Source: Enterobacter asburiae (GTDB lineage Bacteria > Pseudomonadota > Gammaproteobacteria > Enterobacterales > Enterobacteriaceae). Taken from it: DNA of 64,000 nucleotides. This document shows, piece by piece, positions 34,520-44,789 of the stretch (within the stretch, counting starts at the first letter, position 1; each line of letters starts with the position of its first letter). The translations under genes were made by a program, and so were the position numbers. The notes below the pieces were generated by a model. The model did no database searches. It was not told where the DNA came from and saw only the letters and a list, made by a program, of their open reading frames with translations. The stretch spans positions 2,356,001-2,420,000 of the forward strand of contig JAAQVN010000001.1 of the NCBI GenBank assembly GCA_011754535.1, in the 5' to 3' direction.

Positions 34520-35737
34520 TTAGGGTTTTGTAGGTCGGGTAAGCGCAGCGCCACCCGACACGCTATCTTCACTTTTCACGCTCATCCCGCGCAAAATCAT
34601 CAGCCACGCAATGACGATGGCGACCATCATGATGACAAACAGCGACCAGTGCGGCAGGTTGGTCAGGATAATACCGGTGATCATCGGGTTTGCCGCCGCG
34701 CCGAGCCAGCCCAGCGCCTGGGCTGAGAAATAGCTCGCCTTCATCCCCGGCGGGGCAATGTTGTCGATCAGCATGTATTCACCCGGTGCGTAGATAATCT
34801 CACCCAGCGTAAAGACGGCGGCGGCGATGCCCCAGTAAATCAGGTTCTCCCCGGAGAGCATAAAGCCCCCCAGCCCCAGGATAAAAAACAGCGTTGCGGC
34901 GGTCATTAAAGGCCGAATATTGCTGGCGGAGATCTTGCGCCCCAGCGCGTACTGCAGCGTCACCACCACGGCTGCGTTAACGGGCAGCACCACGGCGACC
35001 ACCTTCTGGGCAAAATCGCTGTCGGCATTGGCGGCCAGAACATACTGCGAAATGCAGCTGGCGAACGATCCGCCCACGTAAGACGCGAGCAGGCCGGAGA
35101 GGGTGAACCAGAACAGGGCGCGGTCTTTCAGCAGTACCGACGGCTGCCAGGGCATCTTCTCCTCGGCGGTATCCAGCGCGACGCTTTTCTGCACGAAGAA
35201 ATGAATAAACCCGAGCGGCAGCGCGGCGCAGAAGGCGGCCAGCCAGAACGGCAGCTGCAGGCTGTACATCACCAGCAGGGTGCCAATGGGCGGCCCGATC
35301 GTCCAGCCAATGTTCAGGAAGCTGTAGTTCAGCGAGAAGACGCGCGCTTTCTGGCTTGCGGTGAGCACGTCGGAGAACCAGGCCTTCAGCACCGTCGAAA
35401 AGACGGAATAGGCGCAGTTGATCAGGGAAAAGAACAGCACCACCAGCGTGACGTTATCCACCAGCGGGATCGCGACAAAACCGGCGATAAAGGCCACGAT
35501 CGCGATCAGCATGTAGCGCTTTTTATCAAACTTATCGGCCAGAATGCCAAACCCCAGGCTGAACACTACGCCGACGGTGAGCGCAATCGTCAGGGCATAA
35601 CCAATATTCTCGACGCTCATATTAAACACGCGCGTGAGATAAATGGTCATGAACGGCAGCGTTGCCCCCCGACCGATGGTTAATAACAATGACGATGCCA
35701 GTAGCGCTGCGGTTGAGCGCCTGAGAGATGGTTTCAT
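34520..35737 (-). CDS. ydeE: YdeE, MFS efflux transporter
   Basis: 405-residue major-facilitator protein similar to E. coli YdeE (dipeptide and drug efflux reported). Hallmarks are LRRSTAALLASSLLLTIGRG, FGILADKFDKKRY and TLGEIIYAPGEYMLIDNIAPP, with about 12 helices. The start at 35737 gives MKPSLRRS, as in E. coli MNLSLRRS. The last 14 or so codons run through a REP-like palindrome, so the C-terminal tail (GGAALTRPTKP) is repeat-derived. Confidence 0.92.
   Translation of the reverse strand: MKPSLRRSTAALLASSLLLTIGRGATLPFMTIYLTRVFNMSVENIGYALTIALTVGVVFSLGFGILADKFDKKRYMLIAIVAFIAGFVAIPLVDNVTLVVLFFSLINCAYSVFSTVLKAWFSDVLTASQKARVFSLNYSFLNIGWTIGPPIGTLLVMYSLQLPFWLAAFCAALPLGFIHFFVQKSVALDTAEEKMPWQPSVLLKDRALFWFTLSGLLASYVGGSFASCISQYVLAANADSDFAQKVVAVVLPVNAAVVVTLQYALGRKISASNIRPLMTAATLFFILGLGGFMLSGENLIYWGIAAAVFTLGEIIYAPGEYMLIDNIAPPGMKASYFSAQALGWLGAAANPMITGIILTNLPHWSLFVIMMVAIVIAWLMILRGMSVKSEDSVSGGAALTRPTKP
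34530..34560. repeat. REP-like palindrome overlapping the 3' end of ydeE
   Basis: GTCGGGT (34534-34540) and ACCCGAC (34553-34559) flank AAGCGCAGCGCC, a typical enterobacterial REP sequence. It is inside the ydeE frame, 8 bp before the stop. Confidence 0.8.
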
Positions 35738-35930
35738 ATTCCTGCCCGACAATTGCTTATGCTTTTTATGTTGTGTCCTAAAAGGAGTATCACGACATAA
35801 GGGGCTTGTATAGCACCCGATTTATCCCTAAGTGCTTCAGCTCCCTGCCAGAAATAATGATCTTCTCGCGACACACTTTTTTCTGTTACCTTGAAGTGTT
35901 AACAAATTATTAATAATTCAGGGGCAGGGT

Positions 35931-36836
35931 ATGACGCGTAAAGACGGGCTGCTGGCGTTGCTGGTGGTCGTGGTGTGGGGGCTGAATTTCGTGGTCATCA
36001 AGCTGGGGCTGCACAATATGCCCCCGCTGATGCTGGCCGGTTTGCGTTTTATGCTAGTGGCGTTCCCGGCGCTCTTTTTCGTCGCCCGTCCAAAAATTCC
36101 GTTAAAACTGCTTTTGGGCTATGGCCTGACCATCAGCTTTGGCCAGTTCGCGTTTCTCTTCTGCGCCATTAAGTTCGGGATGCCGGCCGGTCTTGCCTCG
36201 CTGGTGTTACAGGCGCAGGCGTTCTTTACCATTATTCTCGGCGCCTTCGTGTTTGGCGAACGTTTACAGGGCAAACAGCTGGCGGGGATCGCGCTCGCGG
36301 TGTTTGGCGTGCTGGTGCTGATTGAAGCCAGCCTGAACGGTCAGGACGTGGCGCTGCTCGGGTTTATGCTCACGCTGGCGGCGGGGCTGAGCTGGGCCTG
36401 CGGCAATATCTTCAACAAGCTGATTATGCAGCACGAGGCAAGGCCTCAGGTGATGTCCCTGGTGGTCTGGAGCGCGTTGATCCCGATAATCCCGTTTCTG
36501 GCGGCGTCGTTTATTCTGGATGGCCCGGAGGTGATGCTGAACAGCCTGGTCGACATCGATCTGACCACGATACTTTCTCTTATCTATCTGGCGTTTGTCG
36601 CCACCATCGTGGGCTACGGGATCTGGGGCTCGCTGCTGGGGCGCTATGAGACCTGGCGCGTCGCGCCGCTGTCTTTGCTGGTTCCGGTGGTGGGGCTTGC
36701 CAGTGCGGCGATACTGCTGGATGAAACGTTAAGCGCGCTGCAGCTGCTCGGTGCCGTGCTGATCATGGCCGGTCTGTACATCAACGTGTTTGGTCTGCGT
36801 GTACGTCGGGCGGCGCGGGTGAGTGGGAAGGCATAA
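35931..36836 (+). CDS. eamA: O-acetylserine/cysteine exporter EamA (YdeD)
   Basis: 301-residue DMT-superfamily protein with about ten helices, matching E. coli EamA, which exports cysteine-pathway metabolites. Motifs are LVVVVWGLNFVVIKLGLHNMPP and SWACGNIFNKLIM. It lies between ydeE and marB as in E. coli. No separate regulator is seen. Confidence 0.93.
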   Translation: MTRKDGLLALLVVVVWGLNFVVIKLGLHNMPPLMLAGLRFMLVAFPALFFVARPKIPLKLLLGYGLTISFGQFAFLFCAIKFGMPAGLASLVLQAQAFFTIILGAFVFGERLQGKQLAGIALAVFGVLVLIEASLNGQDVALLGFMLTLAAGLSWACGNIFNKLIMQHEARPQVMSLVVWSALIPIIPFLAASFILDGPEVMLNSLVDIDLTTILSLIYLAFVATIVGYGIWGSLLGRYETWRVAPLSLLVPVVGLASAAILLDETLSALQLLGAVLIMAGLYINVFGLRVRRAARVSGKA

Positions 36837-36858
36837 AAAAGCCCCGCGTATGCGGGGC
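36835..36858 (-). terminator. Intrinsic terminator of marRAB
   Basis: GCCCCGC (36841-36847) and GCGGGGC (36852-36858) with a 4-nt loop. On the minus strand it is followed by six Ts, ending the marRAB transcript ten bases after marB. Confidence 0.88.
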
Positions 36859-36867
36859 AAAAACGAA

Positions 36868-37086
36868 TCAGAGGCCGTGCCGATTATAATAAGGCACGCC
36901 TAATTCGTCGGATTTGTCGCTACCAGCACCCATATGGTTGAAATCAAAAGGTGACTGGTCATGTGCTGACGGCAAAATCATCGTGTCACGATTATTTTGC
37001 TGCGTTGCACCTGGGGTTTGCTCCGCGAAGGTCTGGCTGGAAAACAGCACCAGCAAGGCGAGGGCGGCGGAGGCGGTAACGTTCAT
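36868..37086 (-). CDS. marB: MarB, small periplasmic protein of the mar operon
   Basis: 72-residue exported protein with a signal peptide (MNVTASAALALLVLFSSQTFA, then EQTPGATQQ). In E. coli MarB lowers marA transcription indirectly from the periplasm. Third gene of the operon, 33 bp after marA. Confidence 0.9.
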   Translation of the reverse strand: MNVTASAALALLVLFSSQTFAEQTPGATQQNNRDTMILPSAHDQSPFDFNHMGAGSDKSDELGVPYYNRHGL

Positions 37087-37119
37087 TTTTTCCTCGGTTA
37101 CGTCTGTTACAGGCGATGT

Positions 37120-37500
37120 TTAACTACAGTGTTTTAACGGATACAGATAACGGGATTCACCCGGTACGCTGGTGATTCGGTACTTATGAGGCGGCACGTC
37201 AAAGTAGTTCTTGAACGTACGCGTCAGGGTTTGCTGTGATTCAAATCCGTAACGCTCCGCCAGATAAAGGATCGGCTCATTGCTTTCTTTCAGTTTCTGG
37301 GCAATTTCCGTCAGTTTGCGGCTGCGAATATATTGACCTAATGAATGACCGGTCTCTTTTTTGAACATCCGTTGCAGGTGCCATTTGGAGTAACCTGAAC
37401 GCTCAGACACTTTTTCAAGGGAGAGCGGCGATTCCAGGTTATCTTCGATCCAGTCCAAAATGCTATGAATAGTGATAGCGTCAGTATTGCGTCTGGACAT
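37120..37500 (-). CDS. marA: MarA, AraC-type multiple antibiotic resistance activator
   Basis: 126-residue two-helix-turn-helix activator of the mar/sox/rob regulon (efflux pump acrAB-tolC, micF and others). The sequence is almost identical to E. coli MarA through [30 protein letters not shown] and [17 protein letters not shown]; the C-terminal tail differs. Two in-frame ATGs exist (37506, 37500). GAGG is one base from the first and seven from the second, so 37500 (MSRRNTDAI) was chosen. Confidence 0.96.
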   Translation of the reverse strand: MSRRNTDAITIHSILDWIEDNLESPLSLEKVSERSGYSKWHLQRMFKKETGHSLGQYIRSRKLTEIAQKLKESNEPILYLAERYGFESQQTLTRTFKNYFDVPPHKYRITSVPGESRYLYPLKHCS

Positions 37501-37520
37501 CGTCATACCTCTTTTTCTGT

Positions 37521-37955
37521 TTACGGCAGTATTTTCTTCAGCAAAAGCTCAAGGGTTGCCACTTCATCTGCCGTTAAGTTTTTTGTTAGTTCCTGATGCA
37601 GTGTTTGTCCTACTAATTGATGACATTGCTCGCACATAGCCGCGCCATCGCTGGTGAGCCTGACCAGTACGCCGCGTTTGTCATTTGGGTTAGGGCTTCG
37701 TTCTACCCATCCTTTGCAGACGAGACGATCGAGCATGCGCGTTAACGCACCCAGATCGACAGAGAGCACCTTTTTCAGCTCAACCGGCGTGATACACCCT
37801 TCGCAGCGAATGGAGCACAGCACTTTGAACTGTGTTGCGGTGATATCCAGCGGTGACAGATAGTCATTGAGCAGGCGATCTTTTTTCTGGTTAACCATAT
37901 GAATAAGACGACCCAGTGGAACAACGTCGTTGAAGATATCACTGGTGTTTTTCAC
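37521..37955 (-). CDS. marR: MarR, repressor of the mar operon
   Basis: 144-residue winged-helix repressor released by salicylate and other phenolics. It matches E. coli MarR ([57 protein letters not shown]). The start is GTG at 37955, behind AGGG, giving the E. coli length; the in-frame ATG at 37985 lies upstream in the operator region. First gene of marRAB. Confidence 0.95.
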   Translation of the reverse strand: MKNTSDIFNDVVPLGRLIHMVNQKKDRLLNDYLSPLDITATQFKVLCSIRCEGCITPVELKKVLSVDLGALTRMLDRLVCKGWVERSPNPNDKRGVLVRLTSDGAAMCEQCHQLVGQTLHQELTKNLTADEVATLELLLKKILP

Positions 37956-37958
37956 AAT

Positions 37959-38019
37959 GGTTGCCCTGGCAAGTAGTTTAGTCACGGCAGATATTATTGC
38001 TCAGGCAAGTATAAGTCAA
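37959..38019 (-). promoter_or_regulatory. marO: mar promoter and two MarR sites
   Basis: On the minus strand, TTGACT (38014-38019), 17 bp, TAATAT (37991-37996) is the mar promoter. MarR site I (ACTTGCCTGAGCAAT, 37996-38010) lies between the -35 and -10. Site II (CTTGCCAGGGCAACC, about 37959-37974) lies just before the GTG of marR. The arrangement is the same as E. coli marO. Confidence 0.9.
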
Positions 38020-38034
38020 CTGAATGAATCGGCC

Positions 38035-38055
38035 GATGCCACGAATTGCTAAAAC
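38035..38055 (-). promoter_or_regulatory. marbox for MarA/SoxS/Rob autoactivation
   Basis: The minus strand reads TTTTAGCAATTCGTGGCATC, very close to the E. coli marbox (ATTTAGCAAAACGTGGCATC), 16 bp upstream of the mar -35. Confidence 0.85.
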
Positions 38056-38211
38056 GTTTCATGAACTTTATTTGAAAGCTTGTAAATCATATAGATAACT
38101 GCTGGTTATCATTACCTTAAGAAAATAATCGTTACGTTGCGCAGATGGCTGAGCGTCACACTTTCACCCTATAATTGCGATGTTAAATGTGGATAAGGAC
38201 AACGACGCACT

Positions 38212-38877
38212 ATGTTGGATTTGATTAAAGCAATTGGGCTTGGGCTGGTGGTACTGCTGCCGTTGGCTAACCCGTTAACGACGGTGGCGCTTTTCCTCGG
38301 GCTGGCAGGGAATATGAACAGCGCCGAGCGCAATCATCAGTCGATGATGGCTGCCGTGTATGTCTTTGCCATTATGATGGTGGCTTACTATGCGGGACAG
38401 GTGGTGATGAACACCTTCGGGATTTCCATCCCTGGCTTGCGTATCGCCGGGGGGCTGATCGTGGCCTTTATCGGCTTCCGCATGCTGTTCCCGGCGCAAA
38501 AGGCGCACGAGTCGCCCGAGGCGGCCAGTAAATCCGAAGAGCTGGAAACCGAACCGAGTGCCAATATCGCCTTTGTACCGATTGCCATGCCGAGCACGGC
38601 GGGGCCGGGTACCATCGCGATGATCATCAGCTCCGCGTCGACGGTGCGCGACAGCGCAACCTTCCCGGACTGGGTGCTGACGGTTGCGCCGCCGCTGATT
38701 TTTGCGATTATCGGGCTTATCGTCTGGGCGTCGCTGCGCAGCTCTGGCGCCATTATGCGCTGGGTAGGCAAGGGCGGGATTGAAGCCATTTCGCGGCTGA
38801 TGGGCTTCTTGCTGGTTTGTATGGGCGTGCAGTTTATTATTAACGGCGTGCTGGAGATTATTAAGACCTACCATTGA
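38212..38877 (+). CDS. marC: MarC family inner-membrane protein
   Basis: 221 residues with six hydrophobic helices, matching E. coli MarC ([39 protein letters not shown]). Despite its name it has no shown part in antibiotic resistance. Divergent from marR, with the mar control region between. Confidence 0.93.
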   Translation: MLDLIKAIGLGLVVLLPLANPLTTVALFLGLAGNMNSAERNHQSMMAAVYVFAIMMVAYYAGQVVMNTFGISIPGLRIAGGLIVAFIGFRMLFPAQKAHESPEAASKSEELETEPSANIAFVPIAMPSTAGPGTIAMIISSASTVRDSATFPDWVLTVAPPLIFAIIGLIVWASLRSSGAIMRWVGKGGIEAISRLMGFLLVCMGVQFIINGVLEIIKTYH

Positions 38878-38883
38878 GTTTAT

Positions 38884-38913
38884 TGCCGGGTAAGGCGAAA
38901 CCGCCACCCGGCA
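38884..38913. repeat. REP-like palindrome between marC and sotB
   Basis: TGCCGGGT (38884-38891) and ACCCGGCA (38906-38913) flank AAGGCGAAACCGCC. It sits between two convergent genes and may serve as a bidirectional terminator. Confidence 0.8.
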
Positions 38914-38923
38914 TAAACAAACC

Positions 38924-40120
38924 TCACCCGTGCTGCCCCTGTTCCTCCAGCGCCACCGGCCACTTGCGGAAGATGAGTACCGACCAGATCAGCGCCACCA
39001 GGGCTGGAATGGCTCCCAGATAGCCAATCGCCGACATCGACACGTGCAGGCTAATCTGATTTCCCACCAGCGCCCCCGCGCCAATCCCCAGATTGAATAT
39101 CCCCGAGAACAGCGACATCGCCACGTCCGTGGCATCCGGCGCCAGGGCCAGGACTTTCACCTGCATGCCGAGACCAATAATCATAATCGCTACGCCCCAG
39201 AACAGGCTCAGGATCGCCAGATGGCTTTCGCTGCCTGACGCAGGCAGCAGCAGCACCAGGCACGCCAGCAGCAGGCCGATGGCGCTGCTCACAAGCAGGG
39301 AGGCATGCTGGTTACCCAGTTTGCCAAACAGCACGCTGCCAATAATGCCCGCGCCGCCAAGGATGAGCAGTAAGAGGGTGGCAAAGTTAGCGCTAAAGCC
39401 CGCGACCATCTGCACAAACGGCTCAATGTAGCTGTACGCCGTGTAATGCGCGGTGACCACGATAACGGTGAGCAGGTAGATACTCAGCAGCGCCGGGCGA
39501 CGCATCAACAGCGGCAGACTTTTCAGCGAGCCGGAATGTTCGCTCGGCAGCGCGGGCAGCAGCTTAATCAGACACACCAGCGTCACCAGCGCGCCCATGC
39601 CGATGGCGAAGAAGGTGGTACGCCAGCCGAAGTATTGTCCCACGATGCGGCCAATGGGCAGCCCCAGCACCATTGCCAGCGCGGTACCGGTGGCAATCAG
39701 GCTCAAGGCCTGGGCGCGTTTACCCGCCGGCGCGAGTCGAATAGCCAGCGACGCGGTAATCGACCAGAAGACCGCGTGGGCAAAAGCGATGCCGATGCGG
39801 CTAATGACCAGCACCGTAAAATTCCACGCCATAAACGACAGGACATGGCTGGCAATGAACAAAGTAAACAGACCGATCAACAGCCTGCGCCGCTCCATCT
39901 GGCTGGTCAGCAGCATAAACGGCAGCGACATCAGCGCCACGACCCAGGCGTAGATGGTCAACATAATGCCCACCTGCGCCGTTTCCATCTGGAAGCTTTC
40001 GGCTATGTCAGACAACAGCCCAACCGGAACAAATTCTGTGGTGTTAAAAATAAACGCGGCAATGGCCAGCGTGACCACGCGTAGCCACGCAACTCTGCGG
40101 GAAACTGTGTTCGTTGTCAT
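38924..40120 (-). CDS. sotB: Sugar efflux transporter SotB (YdeA)
   Basis: 398-residue MFS exporter with 12 helices; the E. coli homologue exports arabinose and IPTG. Signatures are [48 protein letters not shown] and [16 protein letters not shown]. Position next to marC is as in E. coli. Confidence 0.93.
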   Translation of the reverse strand: MTTNTVSRRVAWLRVVTLAIAAFIFNTTEFVPVGLLSDIAESFQMETAQVGIMLTIYAWVVALMSLPFMLLTSQMERRRLLIGLFTLFIASHVLSFMAWNFTVLVISRIGIAFAHAVFWSITASLAIRLAPAGKRAQALSLIATGTALAMVLGLPIGRIVGQYFGWRTTFFAIGMGALVTLVCLIKLLPALPSEHSGSLKSLPLLMRRPALLSIYLLTVIVVTAHYTAYSYIEPFVQMVAGFSANFATLLLLILGGAGIIGSVLFGKLGNQHASLLVSSAIGLLLACLVLLLPASGSESHLAILSLFWGVAIMIIGLGMQVKVLALAPDATDVAMSLFSGIFNLGIGAGALVGNQISLHVSMSAIGYLGAIPALVALIWSVLIFRKWPVALEEQGQHG

Positions 40121-40296
40121 AGGGATGTGGAGATACGTTGCTGGAAAGAAGAGGAGACGATCTTAAAACGTTGAACGGCGAAAACTCAACCATTATGTGA
40201 CGCAGATCTCAATATTTACCTTATGAAAGCGGTAGCCGGAGGCACTGTTTTCATTGAATATAAAAGTACAACACAACAAAAACAGGCGGTAAGACA

Positions 40297-41085
40297 ATGC
40301 AGGAGATTGATTTTTATCTGGTAGATGCGTTCAGCAAAAGCGCTTTTGGCGGCAACCCGGCGGCGGTTTGCCCGCTGAAAGCGTGGTTACCCGATGAGAC
40401 GCTACTGAAAATGGCGCAGCAGCATAATCAGTCGGAAACCGCATTTTTCGTCTGCACTAAAGGCGGCATTGAGCTACGCTGGTTTACCACGCTCGCCGAA
40501 GTCAATCTTTGCGGTCATGCTACCCTTGCCGCCGCGTACGTTCTGTTTAATGAACTGGATTATCCCGATTCACGGATCCACTTTGACACTGCGTCCGGTC
40601 GCCTCACGGTCAGCCGGGAGGGAGAGTGGATGACGCTGGACTTCCCGGCGTGTCCGACCTGTGAAGAGACGCCGCCGCCGGAAATGCTTGCGGCGCTAGG
40701 TATCCGCGATTACGTTGAAGCCCGTAAGGGCCGCGCCTGGGTGATTGTGCTGGAAAACCGCCAGCAGGTTGAAGCGCTTGAGCCGCGCTTTTCGGCGATG
40801 ACGCCGGGCGAGCATAAGGTGAGCGTGACGGCACCGGGCGAAGGGGAGTATGACTTTGTCAGCCGCTTCTTCTCGCCGGGCGTTTCCGTTCCGGAAGATC
40901 CGGTCACTGGATCCGCGCACACGATGCTGATCCCCTACTGGAGCGAAAAGCTGGGGAAAACGGCGATGTTTGCCCGTCAGGTCTCGGCGCGCGGCGGGGA
41001 TGTACGCTGCGAGCTGCGAGGGGAGCGCGTATTGATGAGCGGTCAGGCGTCGTGCTACCTGAAAGGCACTGTGTATCTGCGCTAA
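40297..41085 (+). CDS. PhzF-family isomerase-like protein, copy 1
   Basis: 262-residue member of the PhzF/diaminopimelate-epimerase-like fold. It starts MQEIDFYLVDAFSKSAFGGNPAAV. The catalytic Glu is in HNQSETAFF; NLCGHATLAAAYV and SVPEDPVTGSAHTMLIPYW complete the active site. The substrate is unknown; no phenazine genes are nearby. It is followed 26 bp later by a close paralogue. Confidence 0.88.
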   Translation: MQEIDFYLVDAFSKSAFGGNPAAVCPLKAWLPDETLLKMAQQHNQSETAFFVCTKGGIELRWFTTLAEVNLCGHATLAAAYVLFNELDYPDSRIHFDTASGRLTVSREGEWMTLDFPACPTCEETPPPEMLAALGIRDYVEARKGRAWVIVLENRQQVEALEPRFSAMTPGEHKVSVTAPGEGEYDFVSRFFSPGVSVPEDPVTGSAHTMLIPYWSEKLGKTAMFARQVSARGGDVRCELRGERVLMSGQASCYLKGTVYLR

Positions 41086-41111
41086 AACTGATAACAAGAG
41101 AGGAAGAGACA

Positions 41112-41906
41112 ATGCGGGAAATTGATTTTTATCTGGTGGATGCCTTCAGCGACAAAACCTTTGGCGGCAACGCCGCGGCGGTATGTCCTCTGGAAGAGTG
41201 GCTGCCCGACGAGACCCTTTTCAAGATGGCGCAGCAGCATAACCAGTCTGAGACCGCCTTTTTTGTGCGAACAGACGGTGGGTTTGAACTGCGCTGGTTT
41301 ACCACGCTGCATGAAATTAACCTCTGCGGCCATGCGACCCTCGCGGCATCGCACGTCATTTTTGAGTATCTGGACTACCCACATACGGAAATTCACTTTA
41401 CCACGCGCTTTGTGGGCGAGTTGACGGTCAAACGCAGCGGCGACTGGCTGACGCTGAACTTCCCCGCGTGGTCGACGGAAGCCGTCGATAACCCGCCGCC
41501 GGCGCTGTTTAGCGCGCTGGGCATCCCGGCGGCGAAAGAGGTGCGCGTCGGGCGAGATTATATGGTGGTGCTGGAGAGCCAACAGCAGGTGGAGGCGTTA
41601 ACGCCTGATATTGGCGCGATGGTACCGCTGGATAAAATGGTCTGCGTGACCGCGCCTGGCGAGGGTGAATATGACTTCGTCAGCCGCTTCTTCTGCCCGG
41701 GCGAAGGGGTACCGGAAGATCCGGTTACCGGGTCCACGCACAGCATGCTGATCCCTTACTGGAGCGAAAGGCTGGGTAAGACGTCGCTCAACGCCCGCCA
41801 GGTGTCGTACCGCGGCGGGGATCTTCGCTGTGAACTGAAGGGCGACCGCGTGCTGATTGGCGGCCAGGCAACGCTGTATCTGAAAGGGCGTGTCTTTTTG
41901 CGCTAG
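41112..41906 (+). CDS. PhzF-family isomerase-like protein, copy 2
   Basis: 264-residue paralogue of the preceding gene with the same motifs (HNQSETAFF, NLCGHATLAASHV, GVPEDPVTGSTHSMLIPYW). Nearly every block aligns without gaps, indicating tandem duplication. The C-terminal half is the most similar part; residues about 85-175 differ more. The ATG at 41112 follows GAGGAAGAG. Probably co-transcribed with copy 1. Confidence 0.88.
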   Translation: MREIDFYLVDAFSDKTFGGNAAAVCPLEEWLPDETLFKMAQQHNQSETAFFVRTDGGFELRWFTTLHEINLCGHATLAASHVIFEYLDYPHTEIHFTTRFVGELTVKRSGDWLTLNFPAWSTEAVDNPPPALFSALGIPAAKEVRVGRDYMVVLESQQQVEALTPDIGAMVPLDKMVCVTAPGEGEYDFVSRFFCPGEGVPEDPVTGSTHSMLIPYWSERLGKTSLNARQVSYRGGDLRCELKGDRVLIGGQATLYLKGRVFLR

Positions 41907-41987
41907 CCGGACGGCGTATAAGTTAATACTATGATGCACCCAGGCAGGCCTGCGCTATGTTGAAATAAAAACAACAAGGAGCCTGCC

Positions 41988-42470
41988 ATGTATTCCATTA
42001 CCTCTGAATCTGCCCGCCATCCGGACATTACCAGACTGATCGCGGCGCTTGACCGCTATCAAAGCGAACTCTATCCCGCCGAAAGTAATCATCTGCTCGA
42101 TCTGGCTGCGCTGCCGGAAACGTCGCTGATCCTGATGATCGTCCGCGACCAGCAGCTTCAGGCCGTCGGCTGCGGCGCCATCGTGCTCAACGGGGACGGA
42201 ACGGGAGAGATGAAGCGGGTCTATATCGATCCGGCCCATCGGGGCCAGCATCTCGGTGAGACGCTGCTGGCCGCCCTGGAAGACGAGGCCCTGAGCCGTC
42301 ATTGCCACACGGTGCGGCTGGAAACGGGCATTAAGCAACGCGCTGCGGTTCGTCTCTATGAACAGTGCGGATACGAACTGCGTCCGGCCTTTGCCCCCTA
42401 CGTTGACGACCCGCTCAGCCTGTTTATGGAGAAGGCGCTGGTTGAAGACGTTCGTTTAGCAGCGCTATAA
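41988..42470 (+). CDS. GNAT-family N-acetyltransferase
   Basis: 160 residues, single GNAT domain. The acetyl-CoA loop is [22 protein letters not shown], and [12 protein letters not shown] is the C-terminal motif. Substrate unknown. Its last 47 bp overlap the convergent ptrR gene. Confidence 0.85.
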   Translation: MYSITSESARHPDITRLIAALDRYQSELYPAESNHLLDLAALPETSLILMIVRDQQLQAVGCGAIVLNGDGTGEMKRVYIDPAHRGQHLGETLLAALEDEALSRHCHTVRLETGIKQRAAVRLYEQCGYELRPAFAPYVDDPLSLFMEKALVEDVRLAAL

Positions 42471-43302
42471 ACGCCTCCAGCTGGCGGGTCATCGCCCCGC
42501 GACGCCACACCAGCCAGGTGGTGAGCCAGCGCCAGTTTTCCGCCAGCGGCCAGGCTTCAACCTGATGATGGCCCGGCATACTTTCCAGCATTGAGCGCGG
42601 CATCAGGGCAATGCCTGCCCCCGCAATGACGCAGGCGAGCATGCCGTGGTAGGACTCCATCTCATGAATGCGACCGGGCGTGGCTCTGTCCGCATGAAAC
42701 CAGCTTTCAAGGTGTCGGCGATACGAGCAGTTCGCGCGAAAGGCATAAACGTCGCTGCCGCTCACCTGCGCGGCGCGCGTGACCTCCGCCTGCCCGGCAG
42801 GCGTGACCAGCATCATCTCTTCCCTGTAGACCGGCATCCCCTCCAGCTCCGGGTGCGACAGCGGTCCGTCGACAAAAGCGGCGCTCAGGGTTCCCTCCAG
42901 TACGCCGTCAATCATCGTCCCGGATGGCCCGGTAGAAAGGGCAAACTGGATGCGCGGGTAGCGCTGGTTAAACTGCGCCAGCGTCTCAGGGATGCGCACG
43001 GCAGCGGTGCTCTCCAGCGCGCCGAGGGCAAACAGCCCCTGCGGCTCATCGCCCGCGACGACCATGCGCGCTTCATCCACAAGCGCCAGAATCTGCCTGC
43101 TGTAGCGCAGGAAGTTATGCCCGGCGGGAGATAAGCGCAAACGCTGGTTCTCACGAATAAACAGCTCAACGCCAAGATCGGCCTCCAGCTGGCGGATGCG
43201 GGTCGTCAGGTTCGAGGGAACGCGATGCACCTTCTGTGCCGCCTGGGTGATGCTGCCCGTCTGCGCGACGGCGTTAAACATTTCAAGCTGGGTTAAATCC
43301 AT
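42424..43302 (-). CDS. ptrR: LysR-family regulator PtrR (YneJ)
   Basis: 292-residue LTTR with the N-terminal [43 protein letters not shown]. It is highly similar to E. coli YneJ/PtrR, which controls sad and putrescine/glutamine-related genes. Divergent from sad with a 98-bp intergenic region, as in E. coli. Confidence 0.92.
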   Translation of the reverse strand: MDLTQLEMFNAVAQTGSITQAAQKVHRVPSNLTTRIRQLEADLGVELFIRENQRLRLSPAGHNFLRYSRQILALVDEARMVVAGDEPQGLFALGALESTAAVRIPETLAQFNQRYPRIQFALSTGPSGTMIDGVLEGTLSAAFVDGPLSHPELEGMPVYREEMMLVTPAGQAEVTRAAQVSGSDVYAFRANCSYRRHLESWFHADRATPGRIHEMESYHGMLACVIAGAGIALMPRSMLESMPGHHQVEAWPLAENWRWLTTWLVWRRGAMTRQLEAFIALLNERLQPAPSP

Positions 43303-43400
43303 AGCATTCTCGTTTCGTGAATAAGGTGGTCAGTATTATTCATTTTTAAGAAATAGCAGAGTGAGCCACACTTAATCAACCGTAATGCGTGGAGAACATC

Positions 43401-44789
43401 ATGAAATATTCATCTGCTACACATGCCCTGTCAGTTAACCCGGCTACGGGCGAAACGCTCGCCGCCTGTCCGTGGGCGACGCAGGAAGAGGTTGAACGTG
43501 CCATCGCGCTGGCTGATGCGGGCTTTCGTCAGTGGCGGTGCGAAAGCGTTGCCCACCGGGCGCAGAAGCTGCGCGATCTCGGCGCCGCGCTGCGCGGCCG
43601 TGCGGAAGAGATGGCCCGGATGATGTCCCGCGAGATGGGAAAACCCATTCAGCAGGCGCGGGCGGAAGTGGCGAAATCAGCGGGTCTGTGCGACTGGTAT
43701 GCCGATCATGGCCCGGCGATGCTGCATGCGGAACCTACGCTTGTGGAAAACCACAACGCGGTCATTGAATACCGTCCGCTGGGGCCGATTCTGGCGGTAA
43801 TGCCCTGGAACTTCCCGCTCTGGCAGGTTCTGCGCGGCGCGGTGCCGATCCTGCTGGCAGGTAATAGCTATCTGCTCAAACATGCGCCGAACGTGCTCGG
43901 CTCGGCGGAACTTATCGCGCAGATTTTTGCAGATGCCGGTTTTCCTGAAGGGGTGTTCGGCTGGGTGAATGCCACCAATGACGGCGTAAGCCAGGCGATT
44001 AACGATCGCCGCATTGCGGCGGTGACCGTCACCGGCAGCGTGCGCGCCGGGGCCGCCATTGGCGCGCAGGCGGGGGCGGCGCTGAAAAAATGCGTACTTG
44101 AGCTGGGTGGCTCCGACCCGTTCATCGTACTCAACGATGCCGATCTGGACCTTGCCGTGAAGGCGGCGGTAGCAGGGCGCTACCAGAATACCGGGCAGGT
44201 GTGTGCGGCGGCCAAACGCTTCATTGTGGAAGCGGGTATTGCGGATACCTTTACCCGACGCTTCGTTGACGCCGTCGCCGCGTTAAAGATGGGCGCGCCG
44301 GATGAAGAAGAGAACTACCTTGGCCCGATGGCGCGCTATGACCTGCGCGATGAACTGCATCAGCAGGTGCAGGCGAGCCTGGCAGAAGGGGCAACGCTGC
44401 TGCTGGGCGGTGAGAAAATCAGCGGCGACGGGAATTATTACGCGCCTACCGTGCTGGCGAACGTCACTCCGTCGATGACAGCCTTCCGCCAGGAGCTGTT
44501 TGGTCCGGTTGCGGCCATTACGGTCGCGAAAGATGCGGATCACGCTCTCACGCTTGCCAACGACAGCGACTTTGGTTTGTCTGCGACGGTCTTTACCGCT
44601 GACGCAGCGCTTGCGGATAAATTCTCTCGCGAGCTGGAGTGCGGCGGGGTGTTTATCAACGGTTACAGCGCCAGCGACGCGCGCGTGGCCTTTGGTGGCG
44701 TGAAGAAGAGCGGTTTTGGCCGCGAGCTTTCTCATTTCGGGCTGCATGAATTCTGTAATGTGCAGACGGTGTGGAAGAACAGAGTGTAA
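43401..44789 (+). CDS. sad: NAD-dependent succinate semialdehyde dehydrogenase Sad (YneI)
   Basis: 462-residue aldehyde dehydrogenase that oxidises succinate semialdehyde from GABA and putrescine breakdown to succinate. The catalytic Cys is in NTGQVCAAAKRF and the general base Glu in LELGGSDPF; ILAVMPWNFPLWQV lines the NAD site. The ATG at 43401 follows GGAG and gives the E. coli length; an earlier ATG at 43389 adds four codons. Confidence 0.94.
   Translation: MKYSSATHALSVNPATGETLAACPWATQEEVERAIALADAGFRQWRCESVAHRAQKLRDLGAALRGRAEEMARMMSREMGKPIQQARAEVAKSAGLCDWYADHGPAMLHAEPTLVENHNAVIEYRPLGPILAVMPWNFPLWQVLRGAVPILLAGNSYLLKHAPNVLGSAELIAQIFADAGFPEGVFGWVNATNDGVSQAINDRRIAAVTVTGSVRAGAAIGAQAGAALKKCVLELGGSDPFIVLNDADLDLAVKAAVAGRYQNTGQVCAAAKRFIVEAGIADTFTRRFVDAVAALKMGAPDEEENYLGPMARYDLRDELHQQVQASLAEGATLLLGGEKISGDGNYYAPTVLANVTPSMTAFRQELFGPVAAITVAKDADHALTLANDSDFGLSATVFTADAALADKFSRELECGGVFINGYSASDARVAFGGVKKSGFGRELSHFGLHEFCNVQTVWKNRV

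Noticed and set aside
37956..37985. ATG start of marR ten codons upstream
   Set aside because: It lies inside marO. The GTG at 37955 gives the exact length and N-terminus of E. coli MarR.
40297..41906. Phenazine biosynthesis cluster
   Set aside because: Only PhzF-like proteins are present, with no other phz genes; the name reflects the fold only.
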